From DATAFO01 sp046728935 (GTDB lineage Bacteria; Actinomycetota; Thermoleophilia; Solirubrobacterales; 70-9), in NCBI GenBank assembly GCA_046728935.1, contig JBKPFS010000057.1, positions 1-23,747 of the forward strand: 23,747 bases of DNA, read 5' to 3'. The position numbers were made by a program, and so were the translations under genes. Below the pieces are notes generated by a model, which was not told where the DNA came from, searched no databases, and saw only the letters and a program-made list of their open reading frames with translations. The first letter of the stretch is position 1. Every line of letters starts with the position of its first letter. Shown here piece by piece: positions 1-7,339 of this stretch.

Positions 1-180
1 TCGGAACTGAAAGTAGAAGATCCCGGCCAGGTAGATCCCGACCAGGATGAGGGCGACGAAGACGAGGTTCTGGTTGCTCGGCTGGGCTAGGCCGAGGCTG
101 ACCATCACCGTGACGATCACCATCATCCCGATGATCAGCCAGGCCTTGTAGCCCGTCGTCATCCGCCAGCCGCCGGTCAT
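1..180 (-). CDS. small membrane protein, partial (C-terminus outside window)
   Basis: An open frame begins at an ATG at 180 and runs off the left edge, giving 60 residues. It opens with a short polar stretch (MTGGWRMTTGYKAW), then a hydrophobic segment of about 20 residues (LIIGMMVIVTVMVSLGLA), a short polar turn (QPSNQN) and a second hydrophobic segment (LVFVALILVGIYLAGIFYF). This suggests two closely spaced transmembrane helices joined by a short loop. I do not recognise the family, and the rest of the protein is not visible. A weak -10-like CACAAT lies 7 nt before the ATG and there is no Shine-Dalgarno sequence, so it may be translated from a leaderless transcript. Its function is unknown. 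Confidence 0.6.
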   Translation of the reverse strand, partial: MTGGWRMTTGYKAWLIIGMMVIVTVMVSLGLAQPSNQNLVFVALILVGIYLAGIFYFQFR

Positions 181-263
181 CGCCTGGATTGTGCTCGCTC
201 TCGGGGACGAACGCGGCAGCCGCGGACCGGGACGGTGCCCTGGGGGACGATCGTAGGAAGCGA

Positions 264-277
264 GCGGGCGAGCCCGC
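264..277 (-). terminator. GC hairpin, possible terminator of the SCP2/hydrolase gene
   Basis: GCGGGC and GCCCGC are separated by two bases, about 30 nt beyond the stop codon of the minus-strand hydrolase and before the next minus-strand gene. No T-tract follows, so a role in termination is only suggested by position. Confidence 0.25.
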
Positions 278-306
278 AGCACGGCCGATCCGCGGGGTGA
301 GCCGGG

Positions 307-1509
307 CTACTGGTCGAGGAACCCGCGGATCGCCGCGTGGGTCTCCTTGGGGCGCTCGAGCTGGGGCACGTGGCCGCAGTCAAGCTCGACGTGGCGCGCC
401 CTGGGCAGGGCCCGCTCGACGTGCTTCATGAACGCGATCGGAACCAGGCGGTCTTGGCGGCCCCAGACGAACATGGTCTCGGCGGAGAGCTCGCGAATCC
501 GGGTCCAGAAGCCGTTCTCACCGTCCGGCTCGTCCATGTAGATGTTGCGCGCGGACTCGTAGAAGGCGACGCGGCCGGCGGAGGTCAGGTAGCCGCGGAG
601 GAACTCGTCGACGCCCGCCGCCGACCAGCCACGATCCCCGCCGGGCACGAGCCGGCGCACGATCGGCTCCACGGCCCACCGGGGCGTGGGCTGGATGAAC
701 CCGAGCCGGGGCAACGGGAGCTGAAGCAGCCACTTCCACTGGCGTTCGCCAAGCCACGCTAGGGCCGGGCTCAGGAGCACGATCTTGCCGACCCGAGCGG
801 GATCCCGCAGGCCCGTCTCGATCGCGATCCGCCCGCCCATGCTGTTGCCGATCACATGCGCGCGATCGAGATCGAGCGCGTCGAGCAGCTCGAGCGTCGT
901 CGCCGCGAACCAGGCGGCGTCGTATGGCGCGCGGAGCGGCTTGTGGGAATCACCGAAGCCGGGGAGGTCCAACGCGACCACGCGATACCCAGCCGGCGCC
1001 AGCGCTCGCAGGGTCGGCATGAACGAAGCCTTTGTCCCGCCGAGGCCGTGGATGCAGACGACGGGGTCGCCGACGCCAGCGGTGACGATGGACAGCTCGT
1101 GGTTCGGGGTCTCGACCCGTTCGAATGCCAGGCGCCCGGGCCCGGTGATCCCGCTGGTCGCGGCGAGGAAGCCGATCCCGAGATGGAGGTTCTTGCGCAC
1201 CGCGAGTCGGCGCCGCCGAAACGAGTCCATCCCGCCGCGGACGTCGGCCGCGATCCCCTCCCACGCCTCGGCATCGGCGGTGAGCAGCGCGTCGGGCTCG
1301 ATCTCCTCCGCCGCCGGGACCAGGCGCACGTTCGGGAGCTCGATCAACGCGTCCCAGTCGCTGGCGTCCGTGACTGCGAGACGGATCCGCGCCGTTCCGC
1401 CAGGCACGTCGATCGCGTCGGGGTCGAAGCGCGAGATGAGCGTCCGCAGCGCCTCGGGCGCGGATGCGCTGACGGGCGTGCCTCTGAGCGCCGTGGCGTC
1501 CATGGCCAT
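307..1509 (-). CDS. SCP2-like domain / alpha-beta hydrolase fusion protein
   Basis: A 400-residue protein with two parts. Residues about 20-110 resemble an SCP2 sterol-carrier fold, with the pattern DALLTADAEAWEGIAADVRGG followed by the F-x(5)-LAV stretch. Residues about 130-400 are an alpha/beta hydrolase with oxyanion motif HGLGG, nucleophile elbow GNSMGG (Ser223), acid in GRQDRLVP (Asp353) and base in CGHVPQLERP (His380). The triad is complete, so it is probably an active esterase, lipase or C-C hydrolase; the SCP2-like part suggests a lipid or CoA-thioester substrate (inference). No signal peptide is seen. The frame is open to a TTG at 1539, but two in-frame ATGs (1509, 1503) are more likely starts, and none has a clear Shine-Dalgarno sequence. 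It is divergent from the NTF2-like and acyltransferase genes. The substrate cannot be named. Confidence 0.85.
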   Translation of the reverse strand: MAMDATALRGTPVSASAPEALRTLISRFDPDAIDVPGGTARIRLAVTDASDWDALIELPNVRLVPAAEEIEPDALLTADAEAWEGIAADVRGGMDSFRRRRLAVRKNLHLGIGFLAATSGITGPGRLAFERVETPNHELSIVTAGVGDPVVCIHGLGGTKASFMPTLRALAPAGYRVVALDLPGFGDSHKPLRAPYDAAWFAATTLELLDALDLDRAHVIGNSMGGRIAIETGLRDPARVGKIVLLSPALAWLGERQWKWLLQLPLPRLGFIQPTPRWAVEPIVRRLVPGGDRGWSAAGVDEFLRGYLTSAGRVAFYESARNIYMDEPDGENGFWTRIRELSAETMFVWGRQDRLVPIAFMKHVERALPRARHVELDCGHVPQLERPKETHAAIRGFLDQ

Positions 1510-1557
1510 TGCTTTGTAGCCGATCGAGCTGCCGGACAAACCGGGGGAAACGGCTCA

Positions 1558-1583
1558 TTGACGCGGCCGAGCCGGGATACGAT
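1558..1583 (+). promoter_or_regulatory. putative promoter of the NTF2-like gene (leaderless)
   Basis: TTGACG at 1558-1563 and TACGAT at 1578-1583 look like -35 and -10 boxes, although the 14-nt spacer is short. The GTG start lies 6 nt after the -10 box, so the transcript would begin at or next to the start codon. Confidence 0.4.
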
Positions 1584-1589
1584 CGGGAC

Positions 1590-2075
1590 GTGGCCGAGGA
1601 CTCGGTGGACAACGCCGCCCTCATCGACAGCTTCTACGAGGCGTTCGCGCGCCGCGACCACGCCACGATGGCCCGCTGCTACGCGCCCGACGCGCGCTTC
1701 TCGGACCCCGCCTTCGGCGAGCTACGGGGCGAGGAGGTACCGGCGATGTGGCGGATGCTCTGCGAGCGCGCGGAGGACCTCGAGCTCAGCCACAGCGACG
1801 TCGAGGCCGCGGGGGACCGGGGCTCGGCCCGCTGGCAGGCCGACTACACCTTTACCGCTACCGGGCGCCCCGTCCACAACGAGATCACGGCCAGCTTCCG
1901 CTTTCGCGACGGCCTGATCGTCGAGCACGAGGATCGCTTCGACCTCTGGCGCTGGAGCCGGCAGGCCCTGGGACCCATCGGCCTTCTCCTCGGCTGGTCG
2001 CCTCTCGTGCGCTCACGGGTCCAGCGACAGGCGCGGGAGGGCCTCCGCCAGTTCATGGCCGGCGAGTCCGGCTGA
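1590..2075 (+). CDS. SnoaL/NTF2-like family protein
   Basis: A 161-residue protein from a GTG at 1590. The N-terminal pattern (LIDSFYEAFARRDHATMARCYAPDA, then RFSDPAFGEL) is typical of the SnoaL-like NTF2 fold: a helix carrying 'YEAF..rD', a 'cYapDa.F.DP' strand and later strands such as HNEITASFRFRDGLIVEHEDRFDLW. Family members are small cone-shaped proteins that act as isomerases, hydrolases, cyclases or pure binding domains, so the fold does not give a reaction. The C-terminal 40 residues are basic and partly hydrophobic (LGPIGLLLGWSPLVRSRVQRQAREGLRQF), perhaps an amphipathic tail. The frame is open upstream to 1509, but that segment overlaps the promoter and looks non-coding. The acyltransferase gene follows after 12 nt, so the two are probably co-transcribed. 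Confidence 0.8.
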   Translation: MAEDSVDNAALIDSFYEAFARRDHATMARCYAPDARFSDPAFGELRGEEVPAMWRMLCERAEDLELSHSDVEAAGDRGSARWQADYTFTATGRPVHNEITASFRFRDGLIVEHEDRFDLWRWSRQALGPIGLLLGWSPLVRSRVQRQAREGLRQFMAGESG

Positions 2076-2087
2076 GTCCCGCGGCGA

Positions 2088-3461
2088 GTGGACGAACGGC
2101 TCTCGGCCTCGGACATGTCCTCGCTCCTCTCGGAGCGCGGGCCGATCCACGTCCACGTCGGGGGCACGGCGATCTTCGACGGCGATCCGCCGCCCTTCGA
2201 CGAGCTGCTCGACCACGCCTCAGCCCGGCTCGCCCTGATCCCTCGCTTTCGCCAGCGCGTGACCGAGATCCCGGCCAGGATCGCCAACCCGGTCTGGGCC
2301 GACGACCCTAGCTTCGACCTGCGCTGGCACGTCCGCCACACGGCCCTGCCGAGCCCCGGCTCCGACGCGCAGCTGCGCGAACTGGTCGGCAGGGTCATGT
2401 CGCAGCCGCTCGATGTGTCCCGGCCCCTCTGGCAGCTCTACCTGATCGAGGGGCTCACGGGGGGTCGCTTCGCGGCGATCTCCAAGACCCACCATGCTCT
2501 CGTCGACGGGGTCTCCGCCGTCGACGTCGGCGCCGTGATCCTCGACGCCGATCCCGATGGAACCGAGATCGAGGCGGCGGACGAGGACTGGGACCCCCAG
2601 GAACCTCGCGCCGACCGGCTGTTCACCCGAGCGCTCAGCTCCCGGGTTCGCCAGCCGGTCAAGGTGGCCCGGCGCGCCGCCCGGCGGGCGCTGAGCCCGG
2701 CCGAGATCGCCGCCGACGCCCTGCGAACGGCGGAGGGGTTCGCCCAGATGGCCCGGGGCGGTCCGTCGGCGCCGCGCACGTTCCTCAACTCCGAGATCGG
2801 GCGCGACCGCCGGGTCGGGTTCGCCACCAGCACGCTCGCGGAGCTGAAGCGAGCCCGAGAGGCGGTCGGGGCGACGGTCAACGACGTCGTCCTCTCGGTC
2901 TCGACCGGGGCCCTGCGTCGCTGCTTCGAGCGCCGTCGCGAGCCGCTCCCCGAGCGCATCGTCGCCCTGGTGCCGATGAGCATCCGCCGCCCCGACGAGG
3001 AGCTCGAGCTGGGCAACCGGATCGCGACCCTGCTGGTGCCCCTTCCGCTCGCTGAGGCGGACCCCGTCAAGAGGCTACGCGAGATCAACGAGACGACCAC
3101 CCGAATCAAGGAGTCCGAGCAGGCGCGCGCGTCCTCGCTGATCATCCAGGCGGCGGGCTGGGCTCCGCCGACGGTGAACAGGGTGCTGGCCGACGCGCTC
3201 GCCCGGCCCCTGACCTGGAACCTGGTGATCTCGAACGTCCCCGGGCCCCCGATTCCCGTCTACCTGCTCGGCCGCCGGCTGCTTGCCGTGCACCCGTTCG
3301 TTCCCCTCTCCCCGCAGGGCCACGCGCTGTCGATCGGCGTCCTCAGCTACGACGGCGGGGTCTTCTTCGGCCTGGTGGGCGACCGCGAGCTAATCGCGGA
3401 CATGGACGACCTGGTCACGGATCTCGAGGCGGCACTGGCGGAGCAGACCGAAGCGGCCTAG
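2088..3461 (+). CDS. wax ester synthase / diacylglycerol acyltransferase (WS/DGAT) family protein
   Basis: At 457 residues this is the usual length of bacterial WS/DGAT enzymes, which esterify a fatty alcohol or diacylglycerol with acyl-CoA to make wax esters or triacylglycerol at the membrane surface. The catalytic HHxxxDG motif is intact (HHALVDG, residues 135-141, catalytic base His136). The PLW motif is present (SRPLWQLYLIEGL, about 111-123), as are the conserved NDVVLSVSTGALRR stretch and the C-terminal NVPGPPIPVYLLG stretch. The start is a GTG 12 nt after the preceding stop. It probably shares a transcript with the NTF2-like gene and lies near a divergent lipid-type hydrolase. Whether it makes wax esters, triacylglycerol or another ester cannot be told from motifs. 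Confidence 0.9.
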   Translation: MDERLSASDMSSLLSERGPIHVHVGGTAIFDGDPPPFDELLDHASARLALIPRFRQRVTEIPARIANPVWADDPSFDLRWHVRHTALPSPGSDAQLRELVGRVMSQPLDVSRPLWQLYLIEGLTGGRFAAISKTHHALVDGVSAVDVGAVILDADPDGTEIEAADEDWDPQEPRADRLFTRALSSRVRQPVKVARRAARRALSPAEIAADALRTAEGFAQMARGGPSAPRTFLNSEIGRDRRVGFATSTLAELKRAREAVGATVNDVVLSVSTGALRRCFERRREPLPERIVALVPMSIRRPDEELELGNRIATLLVPLPLAEADPVKRLREINETTTRIKESEQARASSLIIQAAGWAPPTVNRVLADALARPLTWNLVISNVPGPPIPVYLLGRRLLAVHPFVPLSPQGHALSIGVLSYDGGVFFGLVGDRELIADMDDLVTDLEAALAEQTEAA

Positions 3462-3478
3462 CTGAGCCGCCCACACGT

Positions 3479-3643
3479 TGTGAACAGCTGAAAGGCCATC
3501 CGGGCCCGCCCAGAGGCTTGTGGCCTTCGACGCCGCGACCTCGAAGGAGGACCCGGATGAAGGTTCACGCTAGCGCCGCTCTCGGACCCGCAGGACGGCT
3601 CGCTCTGTCAGGCGAGTCGGGCATGTCGTTGAGGGCGGTGTAA
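3479..3643 (+). mobile_element. remnant of an IS481-family insertion sequence (left end)
   Basis: The segment starts with TGTGAACAG, a plausible terminal-repeat tip (IS481 ends usually begin with TGT). It continues through an AAGGCCA...TGGCCTT inverted pair (about 3491-3526) to an AAGGAGG ribosome-binding site and the first 20-odd codons of an IS481-type transposase. The element is then lost: no catalytic domain and no right end are visible before the L,D-transpeptidase gene. This rests on recognising the N-terminal transposase pattern; the terminus is inferred. Confidence 0.55.
3557..3643 (+). pseudogene. IS481-type transposase N-terminal fragment
   Basis: Twenty-eight codons from an ATG preceded by AAGGAGG at ideal spacing, ending at TAA. 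The start (MKVHASAALGPAGRLAL) and the later GMSLRA stretch match the beginning of actinobacterial IS481 transposases, where the helix-turn-helix would follow (pattern 'MKvHaNA.L.p.GRl.L...e.GmSlraaA...'). About seven residues seem to be missing between the two matching parts, and the frame stops right after, so neither the HTH nor the DDE catalytic domain remains. It cannot be an active transposase. It is listed because its strong ribosome-binding site could easily be mistaken for that of a small gene. Confidence 0.5.
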
Positions 3644-3673
3644 TCGCCCATCGTCCCCCTCCTCTCCTCCGCG

Positions 3674-4594
3674 TCAGGAGCGGATAAACACGGGCGTGCC
3701 CAGCGGCACCTTGTTGACGAGCGCGTTCACGTCGGCGTCCGCCGCCCGGACGCAGCCGTGGGAGTTGGCGACGCCGAACGGGCCGGGGCTGCCGTGGATC
3801 GCGATCCGCGTGCCTCCCAGCCATCCGGACGGCAGATGCGGCTGATTGGCGGTCGTGGCCACCGCGCAGCAGCCGTAGGCCGGGCCAAGGTCGCCCCGGA
3901 AGGTGTCTGTGACCGAGAACCGGCCGGTCGGCGTCTCGGAACCGGGCATCCCGACACTGACCACGAACGAGCGCAGCACCCGCTTCGGGGTGCGCAGCTC
4001 GGCACGACGCTCGGAGACGTCGACGACGATCGAGAGCCTGGTCCACCCCGCGCGAAGCTCGCGGTCGTCGAGGCGCACCCAGCCCAGCTGGCCGTTCGGC
4101 AGGTACGGGTTGGGCACGCCTGCCCAGTTGCCCTCGCGGCGCACGACGTCGAAGGCCGTGATCGATCCGAACCTGGTCCGTCGGCCAACCGTCCTCACCA
4201 CCCGTCCGCCCCCAGGCCCGGTTCGGATGTCGACCTTGCTCCCGCGCCGGACCCAGATCAGCGGATAGCCCCGGTGCGGCAGCGCGAGCAGATGGGACTC
4301 GCCGGCGGTGTACTTCGGCGACCCCGCGACGGGAGCCGGAGCGTCCGCGGACCCCGGAGCGTCGCCGCCCTGCGAGGCGCCGGCGTCGCCCTGGGATGAG
4401 GCCTGGCGCTGCGCCTCGGCGGACTGCCCCCCGTCCCCGCCTTCGGCCGGCCCGGGCTCGCCGATCCCCGCGTCGTTCGTGGCGACGGCGGTGGGGGCGC
4501 TCGAGTCGTCCGAGCCGTCGAAGATGAGCACGCCCGCGAGCGCCACCGCGGCCGCCGCGGCGGTGAGCAGAAGCAGCGTCCCTGTGACTCGCAA
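3674..4594 (-). CDS. L,D-transpeptidase (YkuD domain), membrane-anchored, with SH3-like domain
   Basis: A 306-residue envelope enzyme. Residues 5-25 form a hydrophobic N-terminal anchor or signal; 30-95 are a low-complexity G/A/S/D/Q linker; about 108-178 resemble a bacterial SH3-like module (the WVRRGSKVDIRTGPGG and GWVRLDDREL stretches); 185-306 are the YkuD catalytic domain. The catalytic motif is HGSPGPFGVANSHGCVR, with His267, Ser278, His279 and nucleophile Cys281. Family members form 3-3 peptidoglycan cross-links or attach proteins to peptidoglycan. The only start before the anchor is a TTG at 4594, 6 nt past the 3' end of a same-strand tRNA-Ser, which is unusual. An adjacent CysCys (residues 242-243) inside the catalytic domain is also noteworthy. 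Confidence 0.9.
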   Translation of the reverse strand: MRVTGTLLLLTAAAAAVALAGVLIFDGSDDSSAPTAVATNDAGIGEPGPAEGGDGGQSAEAQRQASSQGDAGASQGGDAPGSADAPAPVAGSPKYTAGESHLLALPHRGYPLIWVRRGSKVDIRTGPGGGRVVRTVGRRTRFGSITAFDVVRREGNWAGVPNPYLPNGQLGWVRLDDRELRAGWTRLSIVVDVSERRAELRTPKRVLRSFVVSVGMPGSETPTGRFSVTDTFRGDLGPAYGCCAVATTANQPHLPSGWLGGTRIAIHGSPGPFGVANSHGCVRAADADVNALVNKVPLGTPVFIRS

Positions 4595-4600
4595 GAGCAG

Positions 4601-4689
4601 CGGAGAGGGCGGGATTCGAACCCGCGAGAGAGCTTGCGCCCCCTACTCGCTTAGCAGGCGAGTGCCTTCAGCCACTCGGCCACCTCTCC
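4601..4689 (-). tRNA. tRNA-Ser (anticodon GCT)
   Basis: The reverse strand folds as a class II tRNA of 89 nt: acceptor GGAGAGG/CCTCTCC, discriminator G, anticodon stem CTCGC/GCGAG with loop CTGCTAA (anticodon GCT, reading AGC/AGU), a long variable arm and a T-loop with GGTTCGAATCC. No CCA is encoded. Confidence 0.95.
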
Positions 4690-4722
4690 GGAGGAGTCGA
4701 ACGATTTTAGGCCAGCACTAGA

Positions 4723-4728
4723 TACGCT
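4723..4728 (+). promoter_or_regulatory. putative -10 box of the PLP-enzyme gene
   Basis: TACGCT lies 8 nt before the GTG start at 4737. There is no Shine-Dalgarno sequence, so a leaderless transcript is likely. Confidence 0.4.
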
Positions 4729-4736
4729 CGCCGGCC

Positions 4737-5951
4737 GTGGACCGGGAAGCCCTGTACTCCCGCTTCGAGGCGAGCCTCGAGACGGCGACGCCGCCGTTCG
4801 CGTTCGTCGATCTCGACGCGCTGCGCGCGAACGCGCGCCGGATGCTCGACCAGGCGGGCGGGCTGCCGATCCGCGTCGCCTCCAAGTCCGTTCGCTCGGT
4901 CGGCGTGCTCCGGCGCATTCTCGAGCTCGACCCAGGCTTTCGCGGCATCCTCGCCTTCACCGTCCCCGAGGCGCTGTGGCTTCGCTCGCTGGGGTTCGAT
5001 GATCTCGTCGTGGCCTATCCCTCGGTCGACCGGGGGGCGATCTCGGAGGTCGCCCGGCTCGCGGCGGAGGACCCCGCGTCCTCGCCGGTGCTGATGGTCG
5101 ACGACCGGCCCCATCTCGATCTGATCGAGGGGACGATCGGCGCCGGGCCCGCGAGCGTGCGGGTCTGCCTCGACATCGACCTCGGGTGGTGGCCGCTCGG
5201 CGGGCGGCTAGCGAAGATCGGCCCGAAGCGCTCGCCGGTCCGCACGCCCGAGCGCGCCGCGCGGATGGCCGAGGAGATCGAGGCCCGGCCAGGCACGCGG
5301 CTCGCGGGGCTGATGGCCTACGAGGGTCAGATCGCCGGGGTCGGCGACCGGATCCCTGGGCGCCCGTTGCGAAGCGCCGCGATTCGGGCGATGCAGTCCG
5401 CCTCCGAGCGCGAGATCAGGCGCCGGCTGCCGAGGATCGTCGCCGCGGTCCAGGAGGCCCTGGGCGGCGGGCTCGAGTTCATCAACGGAGGCGGCACCGG
5501 CAGCCTCGCCCGCACCGCGGCCGCAGGGATAGTGAGCGAGCTCACGGCCGGCTCCGGGTTCTACGCGCCGGCCCTTTTCGACAGCTACTCGTCGCTCGAC
5601 CTCGACCCGGCGGCGTTCTTCGTGCTTCCGGTCGTCCGCCGGGCGAAGGGCTCGATCGCCACCGTGCTCGGCGGCGGTTATCCCGCCTCGGGCCCCCAGG
5701 GCGCCGACCGGCTGCCGGAGCCCTACCTCCCCGGCGGGCTCCGCCTCGATCGCCAGGAGGGAGCGGGCGAGGTGCAGACGCCGCTGCTCGGCGCTCCCAC
5801 CTACCGGCTGCGGGTCGGCGACCGAATCTACTTCCGCCACGCCAAGGCCGGGGAACTCTGCGAGCGCTTCGACTCCCTCTACCTCATCGAGGGCGACCGC
5901 ATCGTCGACGAGGTGCCCACCTACCGCGGCGAGGGGAAGGCTTTCCTCTAG
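4737..5951 (+). CDS. alanine racemase N-terminal-domain PLP enzyme (amino acid deaminase/aldolase, D-threonine-aldolase-like)
   Basis: A 404-residue fold-type III PLP protein. The barrel begins with PFAFVDLDALRANARRML and carries the PLP lysine in RVASKSVRS (Lys50). Further conserved parts are AFTVPEALWL, LMVDD, the phosphate-binding FINGGGTGS and LTAGSGFYAP. The C-terminal end (RHAKAGELCERF, then YRGEGKAFL) has the His...Cys pair that binds a divalent metal in D-threonine-aldolase-like enzymes. It probably acts on a beta-hydroxy-D-amino acid by aldol cleavage or dehydration; the substrate is unknown. The gene is convergent with the sugar-lactone oxidase gene and their stop codons overlap by four bases. 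I recall this pair being neighbours in other actinobacteria (not checked), which suggests a shared pathway. Confidence 0.85.
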   Translation: MDREALYSRFEASLETATPPFAFVDLDALRANARRMLDQAGGLPIRVASKSVRSVGVLRRILELDPGFRGILAFTVPEALWLRSLGFDDLVVAYPSVDRGAISEVARLAAEDPASSPVLMVDDRPHLDLIEGTIGAGPASVRVCLDIDLGWWPLGGRLAKIGPKRSPVRTPERAARMAEEIEARPGTRLAGLMAYEGQIAGVGDRIPGRPLRSAAIRAMQSASEREIRRRLPRIVAAVQEALGGGLEFINGGGTGSLARTAAAGIVSELTAGSGFYAPALFDSYSSLDLDPAAFFVLPVVRRAKGSIATVLGGGYPASGPQGADRLPEPYLPGGLRLDRQEGAGEVQTPLLGAPTYRLRVGDRIYFRHAKAGELCERFDSLYLIEGDRIVDEVPTYRGEGKAFL

Positions 5952-7237
5952 CCCAGCACGCGGTCCGTGTAGGCGTTGCGGAAGACCCGGTTCGGGTCGA
6001 GGCGAGACCGGATTCGCGCGAAGTCGTCCCAGCGGGGGTAGCGCGGCGCGAGGGTCTCCGCGGTCTGGAAGTGGCGCTTGCCCCAGTGCGGGCGCGCCCC
6101 GTACTCGTCGAGGATCGCCTCGACCCCGCAGAAGTACGGCTCCCAGTCGAGCTTGCGGTCCTGGTGGACCGCGATGTAACAGGTCTCCCGCTCGTGCGCG
6201 GTGCTGAGCAGGGCGTCGTCTGGGGCGACGAAGCGGACCTCGACCGGATAGGCAACCGGCGGCTCGGCGCGGTTGGCGAGCTCGAGCACCCGGCGCACCG
6301 CCTCGGCCGCGTGGCGGCGCTCGATCCCGTACTCCATCTCGGTGAACTTGATCCGGCGCTCGCTGGCGAAGACCTCGTAGCTGCGATCGACCTTGGTCGA
6401 GCGCCCGACGCTTCGAGCCGCGAACCGGGACAGCCGGGGCACCTGCGAAGGGAGGTGGCGGGCGGCGAGGGCGAACAGCTGCCCGATCCAGTTCTCCACC
6501 ACGACCTCCTCCATGTACATGGACGCGCGCGAGCGCGGGCGCGGCGGCCCGTCGGTGCGCCGGCTCTCCCGGCAGAGGGCGATGTCGGTGTGGGGGAAGA
6601 CGTAGAACTCAAAGTGGTCGTTGACCTCGTTCAGCTCGTCGAGGCGGTCGAGCGTCTCCGCCAGCGGCTTCGGGTTGTCAACCCGTTCGATCGTGTAGGC
6701 GGGGACCGTGCGCAGGGTGGCGGCGTAGATCACCCCCAGGGCTCCGAGGCCCACCCTGGCGGCGCGGAGCTCGTCGCTCCCCGCCGAGACCTCGAGCGTG
6801 GTGCCGTCGGCGAGCGCCAGCTCGATCGCCTCGACCTGGGCGGAGATGCTCTGAAAGCCGATCCCGGTTCCGTGGGTGCCGGTCGAGATCGAGCCCGCGA
6901 GGCTCTGACGGTCGATGTCGCCGAGGTTCTCGAACGCGAGCCCGAGCTCGTCGAGGCGGCGGTTGAGCTGGCGCAGCACGATTCCCGCCTCGACCTTGAC
7001 CAGGCCCGACGACGTGTCGGCCTCCAGTACGCGATCGAGCCGCTCGAGCCTCAGCATCACTCCCTCGGTGAGGGCGATGTCGCTGAACGAGTGCCCCGAC
7101 GCGCTGGCGCGCACCGTCTCACCGCGCGCCGCCGCCGCGGCGACCAGCTCGCACAGCTCCGCCTTGCTGGTGGGTCGCTCGATCGCCCCCGGCCGGCAGC
7201 GCTGGTCGCCGGCCCAGTTACGCCATGCGGGCGTCAT
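5948..7237 (-). CDS. FAD-dependent aldonolactone oxidase (D-arabinono-1,4-lactone / L-gulonolactone oxidase family)
   Basis: A 429-residue VAO-type flavoenzyme. The N-terminal FAD-binding domain includes ASASGHSFSD, in which His49 sits where family members bind FAD covalently, and the pyrophosphate motif GSISTGTHGTG (about 115-125). The C-terminal ALO-type cap contains FEFYVFPHTD, YPVEVRFVAPDD and the active-site HWGKRHF. It ends with DPNRVFRNAYTDRVLG, typical of the family. Members oxidise aldonolactones to ascorbate-type products using oxygen or another acceptor; the true actinobacterial substrate is uncertain. The start is an ATG at 7237 with TATCTT 7 nt upstream and no Shine-Dalgarno sequence, so probably leaderless. 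It is cytoplasmic (no signal peptide) and convergent with the PLP enzyme. Confidence 0.9.
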   Translation of the reverse strand: MTPAWRNWAGDQRCRPGAIERPTSKAELCELVAAAAARGETVRASASGHSFSDIALTEGVMLRLERLDRVLEADTSSGLVKVEAGIVLRQLNRRLDELGLAFENLGDIDRQSLAGSISTGTHGTGIGFQSISAQVEAIELALADGTTLEVSAGSDELRAARVGLGALGVIYAATLRTVPAYTIERVDNPKPLAETLDRLDELNEVNDHFEFYVFPHTDIALCRESRRTDGPPRPRSRASMYMEEVVVENWIGQLFALAARHLPSQVPRLSRFAARSVGRSTKVDRSYEVFASERRIKFTEMEYGIERRHAAEAVRRVLELANRAEPPVAYPVEVRFVAPDDALLSTAHERETCYIAVHQDRKLDWEPYFCGVEAILDEYGARPHWGKRHFQTAETLAPRYPRWDDFARIRSRLDPNRVFRNAYTDRVLG

Positions 7238-7244
7238 CGTCGGG

Positions 7245-7250
7245 AAGATA
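7245..7250 (-). promoter_or_regulatory. putative -10 box of the lactone oxidase gene
   Basis: TATCTT on the minus strand ends 7 nt before the ATG at 7237, placing the transcript start at the start codon. Confidence 0.45.
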
Positions 7251-7339
7251 TTTGAGCCCTTTCCCGGGCCGGCAGACTGGAGGTGTAGGGGCCGGGCGGG
7301 AGGTCGGTGGGATCGCCGCCGCCGAGGACGCCAATACCA

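Noticed and set aside
3491..3526. AAGGCCA...TGGCCTT pair as a terminator of the acyltransferase gene
   Set aside because: The loop is long, no T-tract follows, and it fits better as part of the IS481 end region.
5186..7255. A 689-codon plus-strand frame across the PLP enzyme and oxidase genes
   Set aside because: Arg/Gly/Ala-rich shadow of two recognised genes in other frames.
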